DNA of 52,040 bases, taken from assembly GCA_027310725.1 (NCBI GenBank), contig DAIDAG010000074.1, forward strand, positions 1 through 52,040. Direction: 5' to 3'. The notes beneath the pieces are model-generated. The model ran no database searches, was not told where the DNA came from, and worked only from the letters and a program-made list of their open reading frames with translations. Positions 18,346 through 26,394 of this stretch are shown here, in pieces. A program made the position numbers and the translations under genes. How positions within the stretch are numbered: position 1 is the first letter of the stretch; the number at the start of each line of letters is the position of its first letter. The stretch is from Sideroxydans sp. (GTDB lineage: Bacteria; Pseudomonadota; Gammaproteobacteria; Burkholderiales; Gallionellaceae).

Positions 18346-19218
18346 ATGGGAATTCGATTTAAATTCAATTTCGTTTTGATTGCCGTTTTCATTGTCGGGT
18401 TTGTCACTGCCGGCGCGATCTCATTTCAGTTGTTGCAGGATAATGCGCGCGATGAAGTGCTCAGAAATGCTTCACTGATGATGGAATCGGCCTATTCTGT
18501 GCGCACCTATACGGTGGAGCAGATCCAGCCAAAGTTGATCGGCCAGCTCGACAAGGTTTTCATGCCGCAGACAGTTCCGGCATACGCTGCCACCGAAACT
18601 TTCATCGAGCTCAAGAAAAAATATCCGGACTTCAGTTATAAGGAAGCCACGCTTAACCCGACCAATCTTCGCGACAGAGCGAGCGATTGGGAGGCGGATA
18701 TGGTCAACCAGTTTCGTCAGCGCGATGACGTCAAGGAAATCGTCGCGGAAAGGGACACCCCGACGGGACGCCAACTTTATATTGCCAAACCGATCAGGAT
18801 CACCAACCCTGCTTGTCTTCAATGCCATACGTCTGCCGAGTCTTCACCGCCAAGCATGGTCAAGGTCTATGGGACAGCCAACGGGTTTGGCTGGCAACTG
18901 AATGACATCGTAGGCGCCCAGGTTGTGACTGTTCCGATGGATGTTCCCATGAAGAAGGCAAAGAAGACATTTGAAACATTTATCGCTTCGCTATTTGCAG
19001 TCTTCATGGTGATCTTTATCATCTTGAATCTGATGATCAGTTATCTCATCATCAATCCGATCCGCCACATATCGCGCTCGGCGGACAAGATCAGCAATGG
19101 CGAGTTCGGCGAACCCGAACTATCCGAATCGGGCAAGGATGAAATGGCGGTTCTGTCGAGTTCGTTCAACCGTATGCGCCGCAGCCTTGAAAAAGCCATA
19201 CAGATGATCGAAGAATGA
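18346..19218 (+). CDS. membrane c-heme sensor: DUF3365 (Tll0287-like) plus HAMP domain
   Basis: A 290-residue membrane protein. Residues 8-28 form the first transmembrane helix. The periplasmic part up to about 205 is a Tll0287-like/DUF3365 sensor domain with a covalent heme site CLQCH (Cys157, Cys160, His161). A second helix spans about 208-236, followed by a HAMP domain (INPIRHISRSADKISNGEFGE) to about 285, and then the protein ends. There is no output domain of its own, so the signal must go to a partner; the kinase-cyclase gene starts 22 bases downstream. Known DUF3365 domains are proposed to sense redox state or small gases. GGGGAG precedes the ATG. Confidence 0.88.
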   Translation: MGIRFKFNFVLIAVFIVGFVTAGAISFQLLQDNARDEVLRNASLMMESAYSVRTYTVEQIQPKLIGQLDKVFMPQTVPAYAATETFIELKKKYPDFSYKEATLNPTNLRDRASDWEADMVNQFRQRDDVKEIVAERDTPTGRQLYIAKPIRITNPACLQCHTSAESSPPSMVKVYGTANGFGWQLNDIVGAQVVTVPMDVPMKKAKKTFETFIASLFAVFMVIFIILNLMISYLIINPIRHISRSADKISNGEFGEPELSESGKDEMAVLSSSFNRMRRSLEKAIQMIEE

Positions 19219-19240
19219 TTTTTGGCATCATTTCTCAAAT

Positions 19241-21325
19241 ATGGGGCAGATAGAACAAGGGATGAATAAACCAGGTGGCGTATCTGCCAATGTGCTGGCT
19301 CTTCCGGAGCATCACAATATCCATGAATACCAGATTCAAAAGACCCTCGGGGGCGGCGCGTTCGGCATCACTTATCTGGCTAAAGATACGAATCTCAATT
19401 TGGAAGTCGCCATCAAGGAATACATGCCCGTCGATCTTGCGGTCCGGGATAGCGGGTTCCATGTCACGCCCAATAGCGAAAAATCGTCGGAATTGTTCCA
19501 TTGGGGGCTTGAAAGATTCATAGAAGAGGCAAGAGTCCTGGCCAATTTTCGCCACCCCAATATCGTTCGGGTGCTTCGCTACTTCAAGTCGTACGGAACA
19601 GCCTATATTGTGATGGAGTATGAGTCGGGCGAATCCCTGAAACAATGGATGCCGGCACACCATCCCATAGAACCAAACGACCTTCTCGCCGTCGTAAATC
19701 CGCTGCTTGACGGGCTCGAGCTGATACACAAGGCAAATTTCCTACACCGGGATATCAAACCGGACAATATATATATCCGTCACGATGGGACCCCCGTTCT
19801 GCTTGACTTCGGAGCAGCAAGGCAGGTGCACTCCGGCCGGGACCTGACAGCAATATTCAGTCCCGGCTTTGCCCCTTTCGAGCAATACCATTCGCACGGC
19901 AATCAGGGGCCCTGGACGGATATATATTCTTTGGCTGCGGTGATGTACTGGATGATCGGCGGCGAGAAACCCACGGAAGCTGCCGCTCGTTTAAAGAATC
20001 ACGCGATGGTCCCCGCCGTCGACATTGATCGACATAATCTTTTTACGGCCGCTTTTCTGGCTGCGATCGACTCGGCCCTCGAACCGGATGAAGCTTCGAG
20101 ACCGCAAACCATCTCCGACTTTAGAGCGCGGCTCAATAATGCATCGATTGAATCAGGAACAGCCGCCGCGGATACCAATAGAACCCATCTGAATCTGCAC
20201 ATGAACCAGAACATCAAGTTCAATCCCGGTTTTCAGAATGAAGCAAATAGTCGACGCAACTTTATTTGTTCCTTGATGTTTCTCGATATCGTTGCTTACT
20301 CTAAATGCTCTGTAGACGAGCAGTTTTCTCTGAAATCGGAATTCAACCAAATCATCTCCACAAAACTGTCTCACATCCCGCAAGATTCCCGCATCACACT
20401 CGATACGGGCGATGGCGCTGCAATCTGTTTTATGGGCGATCCCGAAGAGGTCCTGCATGCCGCGGAAGAGATACAGGGGCTGCTATTGGCGCAGCAGCGT
20501 TTGCAGGTGCGCATGGGATTGCATATCGGGCCGATACGGGTGCTTAACGATTTGAACGATCGGAATAATCTGATCGGCGACGGAATCAATGTGGCTCAGC
20601 GGGTCATGAGTTTCGCCGAAAACAATCAATTGGTCGTCTCGCGTGCATTCTATGATGTGGTTTCATGCCTGACAGATAACGCGGCTAAACGTTTCCGTCA
20701 TTTGGGCGAGCATCGAGACAAGCATGATCGCGCGCACGATTTGTACGAAGTGATTTCGGGCGCCGAGGAAACCGATCCGTTTGACAAAACCATTGCGTTG
20801 TCCAAATCGGAAGAGGGGGTCTTAAAACCCATCGATGTCAAAGACATTGAAATGCTGGAAACCGAATTGTGTCGGCTGATCGGTCCGCTGGCACTGGTAT
20901 TGGTCAAGAAAGCCTCTGCCAGAGCAAGATCTTTTGAAGATTTGCGCGAGATCGTAAGCCAAAGCATCACCGACCCGATTTTGAAGCAGTCATTTATGTC
21001 GACCTCGGGGCGACAGGCTGATTCCAATACAATTCCCTTTCGGGATGGAAAGGCAATATCGACAAAAGGCAAAAGCAAAACAATTGAAAAAGGTATTCAA
21101 TCCGAGATCCATGCGATCGGTTCCGAAGAAAAAACGATTAGCGAAGATCGAGTCGCCAGACTTGAACAATTGTTTGTTCAATTTATCGGTCCCGTCGGGC
21201 GCATCCTGATCAAAAATGAATTACGAAGAACGGATGACTATGGTCAGCTGTGCGAAAAACTGGCACTCCATATTGATAATCCGGAAGTTAGAGCATCGTT
21301 CCGCAAAAAGATATCGGTCCAGTAG
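19241..21325 (+). CDS. Ser/Thr protein kinase fused to class III cyclase-like domain
   Basis: A 694-residue soluble protein. Residues 30-300 are a Hanks-type kinase: GGGAFGITYLA loop, Lys59 in VAIKEY, the catalytic HRDIKPDN (169-176), DFGAAR (189-194) and SPGFAPFEQY. Residues 340-505 are a nucleotidyl-cyclase-like domain with Asp349 in MFLDIVAYS, Asp391 in TGDGAA, and Asn450/Arg454 in INVAQR at the positions of the transition-state residues. The substrate-selecting Lys of adenylate cyclases is not evident. Residues 535-586 and 635-690 are two copies of a small helical module with LIGPLALVLVKK and FIGPVGRILIKN. The start could also be the ATG at 19262, since neither has a strong ribosome site. 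Together with the upstream heme sensor it would form a redox-to-phosphorylation or cNMP signalling pair (inference). Confidence 0.88.
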   Translation: MGQIEQGMNKPGGVSANVLALPEHHNIHEYQIQKTLGGGAFGITYLAKDTNLNLEVAIKEYMPVDLAVRDSGFHVTPNSEKSSELFHWGLERFIEEARVLANFRHPNIVRVLRYFKSYGTAYIVMEYESGESLKQWMPAHHPIEPNDLLAVVNPLLDGLELIHKANFLHRDIKPDNIYIRHDGTPVLLDFGAARQVHSGRDLTAIFSPGFAPFEQYHSHGNQGPWTDIYSLAAVMYWMIGGEKPTEAAARLKNHAMVPAVDIDRHNLFTAAFLAAIDSALEPDEASRPQTISDFRARLNNASIESGTAAADTNRTHLNLHMNQNIKFNPGFQNEANSRRNFICSLMFLDIVAYSKCSVDEQFSLKSEFNQIISTKLSHIPQDSRITLDTGDGAAICFMGDPEEVLHAAEEIQGLLLAQQRLQVRMGLHIGPIRVLNDLNDRNNLIGDGINVAQRVMSFAENNQLVVSRAFYDVVSCLTDNAAKRFRHLGEHRDKHDRAHDLYEVISGAEETDPFDKTIALSKSEEGVLKPIDVKDIEMLETELCRLIGPLALVLVKKASARARSFEDLREIVSQSITDPILKQSFMSTSGRQADSNTIPFRDGKAISTKGKSKTIEKGIQSEIHAIGSEEKTISEDRVARLEQLFVQFIGPVGRILIKNELRRTDDYGQLCEKLALHIDNPEVRASFRKKISVQ

Positions 21326-21463
21326 CCACATCTTTCAGCTTCAACCAGGCGGGCAACTCAAGTCTTGTCGCTTCCGCCAAATCTGTCCCGAGTCACCTCG
21401 CAAAAGCCGAAGCCATTCTCGAAACATGCGGATCCCGGATATGCAAATTGCCGGAAGTGAAGT

Positions 21464-22756
21464 TCAATCGTTTTGTGCAATCTGTGGCTTGGAAAGTGCT
21501 GGGTTCTGCGAAAAGTAGCGTTTAACGCCAATCAGGATGGCATGGGCGATTTTTTCCTGGTACGCGTCGTCCTTAAGCCGTTGTTCTTCGGTGGGATTGC
21601 TGATGAAGGCAGTCTCCACCAGTATCGACGGTGTGTCCGGCGATTTCAACACGGCGAAACCGGCCTGTTCGACATGGCCGCGATGCAGGGTGTTGACGTC
21701 GCCGAGTTCCCGCAGCACATGTTTGGCGAGCTTCAGGCTGTCGCTGATCGTGGCAGTTTGCGACAAATCGAGCAGGGTGCGCGCGAGGTAGGGGTCCTTG
21801 ACGGCGAGATTCACGCCGCCGATGAGGTCGGCCTCGTTTTCTTTCTTTGCGAGCCAGCGCGCGCTGGCACTGGTCGCACCGTGTTCGGACAGTGCAAATA
21901 CAGACGAGCCGCGCGCCGTCGATTTGACGAATGCATCCGCGTGGATGGAGACGAACAGGTCGGCGTGTGCCTTGCGTGCCTTTTCCACGCGGCCGCCCAG
22001 CGGGATGAAGTAGTCGCCGTCGCGGATCAGGATGGCGCGCATGCCGGGCGTGTCGTCGATCTGGGCTTTCAGTCTGCGCGCGATGGCAAGGGTCACATCC
22101 TTTTCGTGCGTGCCGCGCCGGCCGCGCGCCCCGGGATCTTCGCCGCCGTGCCCGGCATCCACGGCGATGAGCAGCACGCGGTTGCTGAGTTCGGTCCTCG
22201 CCAGAGGGGCGGATTTGGCGGCGGGCTCTGTGGCTTGTTCGACAGCCGGTTTGGCCGGCGTTTCGGCAACTGTGCTGGCGGGTGTCGGTTCACTAGCCGC
22301 GAGCTTGGTTTCACCCTGCTGGGCGAGCGCCATCAGCGGATCGATGGGAACCAGCGGATACACGTCAAGCACAAGACGATGTCCGTATTCGGCAACGGGC
22401 ATCAGGCTGAACAACTGCGGTTTGACTTGTGCCTTGAGGTCGAGCACCAGTCGCACCACGCCGGGTTTGAAGCGGCCGATGCGCACGCTCTTGATGTAGG
22501 GATCGTCACTGCCGATCTTGCCGGCCAGTTCGTTCAACGAGGCGTTGATCTCGACGTCTTCCAGGTCGATCACCAGACGCTCGGGGTTTTTGAGACTGAA
22601 CAGGTTGTAACGTATGGGTTGCTTTGATTCGAGGGTGAGGCGCGTGTAATCCTGCGCGGGCCAGATACGTGCCGACGTGACAGCGATTTCGGCAAAGGCG
22701 GAGGGCAGCCACAACATGAACAACAAAATGGAGAGTCTTAAAGCGCGTTCAAGCAT
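21464..22756 (-). CDS. amiC: N-acetylmuramoyl-L-alanine amidase with AMIN domain
   Basis: Periplasmic zinc amidase that splits septal peptidoglycan during daughter-cell separation. After the signal peptide (LSILLFMLWLPSAFA) comes an AMIN domain (about residues 25-135) that targets the septum. An Ala/Pro/Glu-rich linker follows, then an Amidase_3 domain: VDAGHGGEDPGA (zinc His), the Glu of HEKDV, SIHADAF (second zinc His) and VETAFISNPTEE (catalytic Glu). The 430-residue length fits AmiC. The ATG at 22756 overlaps the last 19 bases of tsaE, an arrangement common in proteobacteria. A longer frame to 22882 is only tsaE antisense-frame extension. Confidence 0.93.
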   Translation of the reverse strand: MLERALRLSILLFMLWLPSAFAEIAVTSARIWPAQDYTRLTLESKQPIRYNLFSLKNPERLVIDLEDVEINASLNELAGKIGSDDPYIKSVRIGRFKPGVVRLVLDLKAQVKPQLFSLMPVAEYGHRLVLDVYPLVPIDPLMALAQQGETKLAASEPTPASTVAETPAKPAVEQATEPAAKSAPLARTELSNRVLLIAVDAGHGGEDPGARGRRGTHEKDVTLAIARRLKAQIDDTPGMRAILIRDGDYFIPLGGRVEKARKAHADLFVSIHADAFVKSTARGSSVFALSEHGATSASARWLAKKENEADLIGGVNLAVKDPYLARTLLDLSQTATISDSLKLAKHVLRELGDVNTLHRGHVEQAGFAVLKSPDTPSILVETAFISNPTEEQRLKDDAYQEKIAHAILIGVKRYFSQNPALSKPQIAQND

Positions 22757-23202
22757 TTTTGTCCTGCGTCGGAGTAGGCATGGAGCAAGACGTCGCGTCC
22801 ATCTTGAAGTATCTCGAAAGTGAGGCTGACATCTGCAGGGGGCAGTAGTCCTGCGGCTTGTTCCGGCCACTCCACCAGGCAAATATTGCGTCCGTCGAAA
22901 TCATCACGGAATCCGGAACCCTCCCACTCTTCGGCATCGCGGAAGCGATACAGATCGAAGTGGCGCAAGTGTAACCCAGCTACTTCGTAATGCTCAATCA
23001 GGGTGTAAGTGGGGCTTTTTACCCGGCCCGCGTACCCCAGCGCCTGCAGCAGCGCCCTGACCAGTGTCGTCTTGCCCGCACCCAGGTTGCCGCGCAGATA
23101 GACCACCAGACCGGGTTGCAATGCGCGCGCGAGACGTGCCGCAAAGGCCGTCGTGGCGGCCTCATCGGGCAGGTATATTCGGCTATGATTCGGTTCATGC
23201 AA
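22738..23202 (-). CDS. tsaE: tRNA threonylcarbamoyladenosine biosynthesis ATPase TsaE
   Basis: ATPase partner of TsaB/TsaD in forming t6A37 on ANN-decoding tRNAs. The Walker A motif GNLGAGKTTLVR is at about residue 33, followed by VKSPTYTLIEHY, HFDLYRF and the LVEWPEQ block. No ATG gives a correct length. The TTG at 23202 follows GAGGA by about 8 bases and yields 154 residues, the usual TsaE size, so I chose it. The frame stays open much further (to 23685) but that part lies over queG in antisense. The start overlaps the divergent queG start. Confidence 0.9.
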   Translation of the reverse strand: MHEPNHSRIYLPDEAATTAFAARLARALQPGLVVYLRGNLGAGKTTLVRALLQALGYAGRVKSPTYTLIEHYEVAGLHLRHFDLYRFRDAEEWEGSGFRDDFDGRNICLVEWPEQAAGLLPPADVSLTFEILQDGRDVLLHAYSDAGQKCLNAL

Positions 23203-24264
23203 AATGGGGTTCCTCAAACGGATTACAACGCACTCGCCGCGCGCATCAAAGCGTGGGGCAAAGCATTGGGATTCCAGGCGGTGGGCATCTGCGACACGCG
23301 CCTCGACGCAGCCGAAGCGCATCTGCTGCAATGGCTGGCGGACGGCCATCACGGCGCGATGGATTATATGGCAAAACATGGCGCCAAACGCGCGCGTCCG
23401 GCGGAACTGGTGCCCGGCACCTTGCGTGTCATCTCGGTACGCATGGACTACTACCCGCAACAGGCCAAAGACACGCACGAAGTGCTGGCGAATGGCAGCC
23501 GCGCCTTCATTTCGCGCTATGCCCTGGGGCGCGACTACCACAAGGTCTTGCGCAACCGCCTGGAGAAGCTGGCACAGCAGATACGTGACGAGATCGACTG
23601 CCAGTGCCGCGTGTTCACCGACAGCGCCCCGGTGCTGGAAGTGGAACTGGCGCAAAAGGCGCATCTGGGATGGCGCGGCAAGCACACGCTATTGCTGTCG
23701 CGAGAGCAGGGTTCATGGTTCTTTCTGGGCGAGATTTACATCGACCTTCCGTTGCCCGTGGATGTGCCGCAAGACAACCATTGCGGAACCTGCAATGCCT
23801 GTATAACCGTCTGCCCCACGCAGGCCATCACCGCGCCATACCAGCTGGATGCGCGGCGTTGTATCTCGTATCTCACCATCGAATTGAAAGACAGTATCCC
23901 CGTCGAACTGCGTCCCCTCATCGGCAACCGGGTCTACGGCTGCGACGACTGCCAACTTGTCTGTCCCTGGAACCGTTTCGCGCAAAAGACGACAGAGCCT
24001 GATTTCGCGGTGCGCAATGGCCTGGACGACGCATCGCTCGCCGAACTGTTTGCGTGGGATGAAGCGACCTTTCACAGCAGGCTGGCAGGCAGCGCCATTC
24101 ATCGCATCGGCTATGAACAATGGCTGCGCAACATCGCCGTGGCACTGGGCAATGCCCCCGCAACGCCGGAAGTGCTGGCCGCATTGCGGACTCGCTCGCA
24201 ACACCCGTCCAGCCTGGTGCGCGAGCATGTCGAGTGGGCATTGCAGCGCCATTCCATAGGGTGA
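23185..24264 (+). CDS. queG: epoxyqueuosine reductase
   Basis: Cobalamin- and iron-sulfur-dependent enzyme that reduces epoxyqueuosine to queuosine in tRNA, in the cytoplasm. Two cluster motifs are clear: CGTCNACITVCPTQAI (about residue 200) and CDDCQLVCPWN (about 255). The N-terminal half has ALGFQAVGIC and MDYYPQ, and GRDYHKVLRNRLEKLA is a family block. Start candidates are the ATGs at 23185 (MIRFMQNG) and 23197; neither has a good ribosome site. Both lie inside the 5' end of the divergent tsaE gene. The protein is about 359 residues, normal for QueG. Confidence 0.93.
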   Translation: MIRFMQNGVPQTDYNALAARIKAWGKALGFQAVGICDTRLDAAEAHLLQWLADGHHGAMDYMAKHGAKRARPAELVPGTLRVISVRMDYYPQQAKDTHEVLANGSRAFISRYALGRDYHKVLRNRLEKLAQQIRDEIDCQCRVFTDSAPVLEVELAQKAHLGWRGKHTLLLSREQGSWFFLGEIYIDLPLPVDVPQDNHCGTCNACITVCPTQAITAPYQLDARRCISYLTIELKDSIPVELRPLIGNRVYGCDDCQLVCPWNRFAQKTTEPDFAVRNGLDDASLAELFAWDEATFHSRLAGSAIHRIGYEQWLRNIAVALGNAPATPEVLAALRTRSQHPSSLVREHVEWALQRHSIG

Positions 24265-24280
24265 TATCAGGACATTAGTC

Positions 24281-24308
24281 TTGACAATTCCGGCCGCTCG
24301 CATAAAAT
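24281..24308 (+). promoter_or_regulatory. sigma-70 promoter of tRNA-Lys
   Basis: TTGACA at 24281-24286 and TAAAAT at 24303-24308 are separated by 16 bases, with the mature tRNA starting 14 bases after the -10 box. This is close to the consensus expected of a stable-RNA promoter. Confidence 0.8.
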
Positions 24309-24321
24309 GCGCGCCTCTTCC

Positions 24322-24397
24322 GGGTCGTTAGCTCAGCTGGTAGAGCAGCGGACTCTTAATCCGTTTGTCGCAGGTTCGATCCCCGCACGACCCACCA
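24322..24397 (+). tRNA. tRNA-Lys (anticodon CTT)
   Basis: The 76-base gene folds as a normal cloverleaf. The acceptor GGGTCGT pairs with ACGACCC, the D-arm is GCTCAGCTGGTAGAGC, and the anticodon stem GCGGA/TCCGT carries the loop CTCTTAA (anticodon CTT). The T-arm GCAGGTTCGATCCCCGC follows, and CCA is encoded. It decodes AAG. Its last 45 bases are repeated exactly at 26315-26359, marking it as an integration site. Confidence 0.97.
24353..24397 (+). repeat. attachment-site repeat, copy 1 (tRNA 3' half)
   Basis: The segment from the anticodon loop through CCA is identical over 45 bases to 26315-26359. Duplication of a tRNA 3' part with the functional tRNA at one end is the usual mark of tyrosine-integrase integration. 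Confidence 0.85.
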
Positions 24398-24405
24398 GTA
24401 AATAC

Positions 24406-24440
24406 AAGGAGTTAGTCAGAAATGGCTGACTCCTTTTTTT
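24406..24440 (+). terminator. terminator after tRNA-Lys
   Basis: A 10-base-pair stem with two G-U pairs (GGAGTTAGTC with GGCTGACTCC), a 6-base loop and a run of seven T. It begins 10 bases after the tRNA CCA. Confidence 0.8.
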
Positions 24441-24942
24441 ATCGTTATACAGTTTTTGATACAGTTGACTATTTCATATTTTACGAGATTCACACATCAA
24501 CACAGCGTTGATGCGGTTTATACGACTCAACTGCGCTTCTTCTGATATATCTCAAATCAAACTGGCATCCGGATGTTACCGATGTTACTACCGCACTAAC
24601 CAACGGTGCATAAATCCGTTTGTCGCAGCCACAATAACCCGCAGTAATAGCGCGATAGAGACGATTCAGTTTCTGTCATATCTAAAGTTCTACATTAATT
24701 GATACAGGGCCAGATTTTGGTTTATACAACGTAAAAATCCGATGCTAGGATTTGCGACATGTATTCGGCGAATGTCTCCTTTCGGGCAGTCTAGTTACTG
24801 GGTATGATGCTTCCTATCGGCCAATCACCGACACAAAATGGTGTCTTACAGTTATGAGTTTCAGCTTAAAAAAATGGGCGGTACGAGACGGATCATATAG
24901 CTTAGTGGTTTGAATACCATTCCAATTATCAGGGAGCCACAT
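24441..24942. other. AT-rich spacer inside the tRNA-Lys island
   Basis: About 500 bases without a supported gene and with lower GC than the flanking backbone. At 24613-24628 it contains AATCCGTTTGTCGCAG, a third, 16-base copy of the inner part of the attachment repeat. Degenerate TTGATACAG words occur near 24453 and 24700, and TTGATGCAG near 26190; they might be integrase arm sites, but this is weak. Confidence 0.4.
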
Positions 24943-25335
24943 ATGCGAATATTATTGTTAACAGTCACACTAATTGTTATATCGGCAAATTCTTATGCTT
25001 GGTGTTTTTATGATTCTGCTGATCTTAAAGCAAAATGTGATTGTAAATCATCGCCTGCTAAGGCTATGCGAGAAGCTGAAAGTTATAATGTTCCATACAC
25101 AGTAGAAAACGAAGTAAAGGATGAAAATGGTAACGCAATCAGTCTGGTATTGTTTAAAGAATATCCGCCTATTAAGGGTTTTTTAGTAGATAGTCCAGGA
25201 GGTATCACTGAAACGCACTGGTTCAAAACTCAAAAAGCATGTCAAGACGCAAGAAAGGAGGCCACAGACGAAAGAAGGGCGAGCGAAAAAGAGGAAAGCG
25301 ATGCTAAAAGAAAAAAATTAGCACCTTACGAATAA
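24943..25335 (+). CDS. small exported protein of unknown function (island gene)
   Basis: A 130-residue protein with a clear signal peptide (ILLLTVTLIVISANSYA). The mature part has Cys residues in AWCFYDSADLKAKCDCK and a charged Glu/Lys/Arg-rich C-terminal helix (ACQDARKEATDERRASEKEE). AGGGAG at 24931-24936 gives good spacing to the ATG at 24943. Base composition is clearly lower in GC than the neighbours. I do not recognise the family. It lies between the two tRNA-derived repeats, so it is probably acquired. Confidence 0.65.
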   Translation: MRILLLTVTLIVISANSYAWCFYDSADLKAKCDCKSSPAKAMREAESYNVPYTVENEVKDENGNAISLVLFKEYPPIKGFLVDSPGGITETHWFKTQKACQDARKEATDERRASEKEESDAKRKKLAPYE

Positions 25336-25444
25336 GACTATTTTTGCCGTAGATCATAAGGTTAAGTCCACCAGCTACAGCCAGCTATGGAGATATCGCA
25401 TAACACCCGAGACCTTTTTCATATTCGTTAGTTTTTTGCGTGGC

Positions 25445-26049
25445 ATGACCGCGCATAACCTTCGCTTCACGCGCAGATTTGTTTCTGCGGCGTGGACTCA
25501 AATCACGTATGACCCAGAGTTCCTTGCGAAATACATTGCTGGAACCGTCATCTATCCACCTTTTCTCCCAGGACGAAACGATCTCAAGGTGCTTTCTCCG
25601 TTTTGTCTGTCGGCGATTAATGACTATCGTGTCGAATACGATGCAGAGCGGACTCGACAGATGTTCTTCCCGTTTCTGCCATCCCGGCTCTCAGCAATTT
25701 ACGCCTTTGGGAACTACGAGTCTTGTATCGAAGCGTCTAAGCGCCTAAGCGCCACGGCTGGAACTTGGCTACGGTAAGGCGCTTTCATCTTGTGCCTAAT
25801 GCGATGGCGAGAGTTCACAAGTGCAACATGGAGATCGTCTCACTTGCACGTCAAGCCTATTTGACTTCACAGTTCAATGAAGACAGCGTAACTTCATTAT
25901 GGAGAGATTACTGGTCTGGCAAGGGCAATCTTGCTATGAACTTGGTCGACGAGAAGCTGCAACCCCGTGTCTGCCAATCCGGTGAACTCTGGGAATACTT
26001 AATCGAAGGTGAGATGGTTTTGGTTGATGGGGAATCACCTGTTCCGTGA
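25445..26049 (+). pseudogene. hypothetical island gene broken by an 8-bp tandem duplication
   Basis: Two successive frames, 25445-25777 and the frame ending at 26049, read as one protein if one copy of the tandem CTAAGCGC at 25737-25744/25745-25752 is removed. The joined sequence would run SCIEASKRHGWNLATVRRFH without a break. The N-terminal frame contains MFFPFLPSRLSAIYAFGNY and the C-terminal frame WRDYWSGKGN and GELWEYLIEGEMVLVDGE. I do not know the family with certainty. As it stands the first frame ends after 25 bases of wrong frame. A sequencing error is an alternative, but the exact duplication favours a real mutation. Confidence 0.6.
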
Positions 26050-26314
26050 GCGAGCGTAGATCTTTGACCGTCCGCTTTCAGGCAATTCCGTTTCAAATGG
26101 AATTGCTCGCACGCCAAAATCCATCTGAGAAATACTCGTCGTATAACGACTGCAAGCAACGCTTTTTTATTCTCAAAGTCTGCATTATTTGATGCAGTCG
26201 TATCTTCCTGGCTCTATGCGGGTTAGAAATAGGGTCAAATAAAATCAAGGGGCTAAAGATTGTATCCCTGTGTATTTTGGATGCTTTTTTGGCTGAAAAA
26301 AGGGATGTTTTTCT
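26050..26314. other. island spacer, no gene seen
   Basis: About 265 bases between the broken gene and the second attachment repeat. I see no gene or clear signal beyond a degenerate TTGATGCAG word near 26190. Confidence 0.4.
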
Positions 26315-26359
26315 CTCTTAATCCGTTTGTCGCAGGTTCGATCCCCGCACGACCCACCA
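26315..26359 (+). repeat. attachment-site repeat, copy 2 (tRNA-Lys 3' end without a gene)
   Basis: Exact 45-base match to 24353-24397, from the anticodon loop to CCA. The bases before it do not form the 5' half of a tRNA, so it is an att copy and not a second gene. The distance between copies is 1962 bases. Confidence 0.85.
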
Positions 26360-26367
26360 AAGAAACC

Positions 26368-26393
26368 AAAGGCTTGCAGCGATGCAGGCCTTT
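26368..26393. terminator. terminator-like hairpin at the attachment repeat
   Basis: AAAGGCTTGCA at 26368-26378 pairs with TGCAGGCCTTT at 26383-26393 (one G-U), with a 4-base loop. It sits between the attachment repeat and the end of the integrase remnant, in the same relative position as the hairpin after the tRNA. Confidence 0.55.
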
Positions 26394-26394
26394 C

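Noticed and set aside
26315..26359. Possible second tRNA-Lys gene
   Set aside because: Only the 3' half is present; the upstream bases cannot form the acceptor and D-arm, so it is an attachment repeat.
24353..26359. CRISPR array from repeated sequences
   Set aside because: There are only two long copies 2 kb apart and they derive from a tRNA gene; no spacer pattern is present anywhere in the window.
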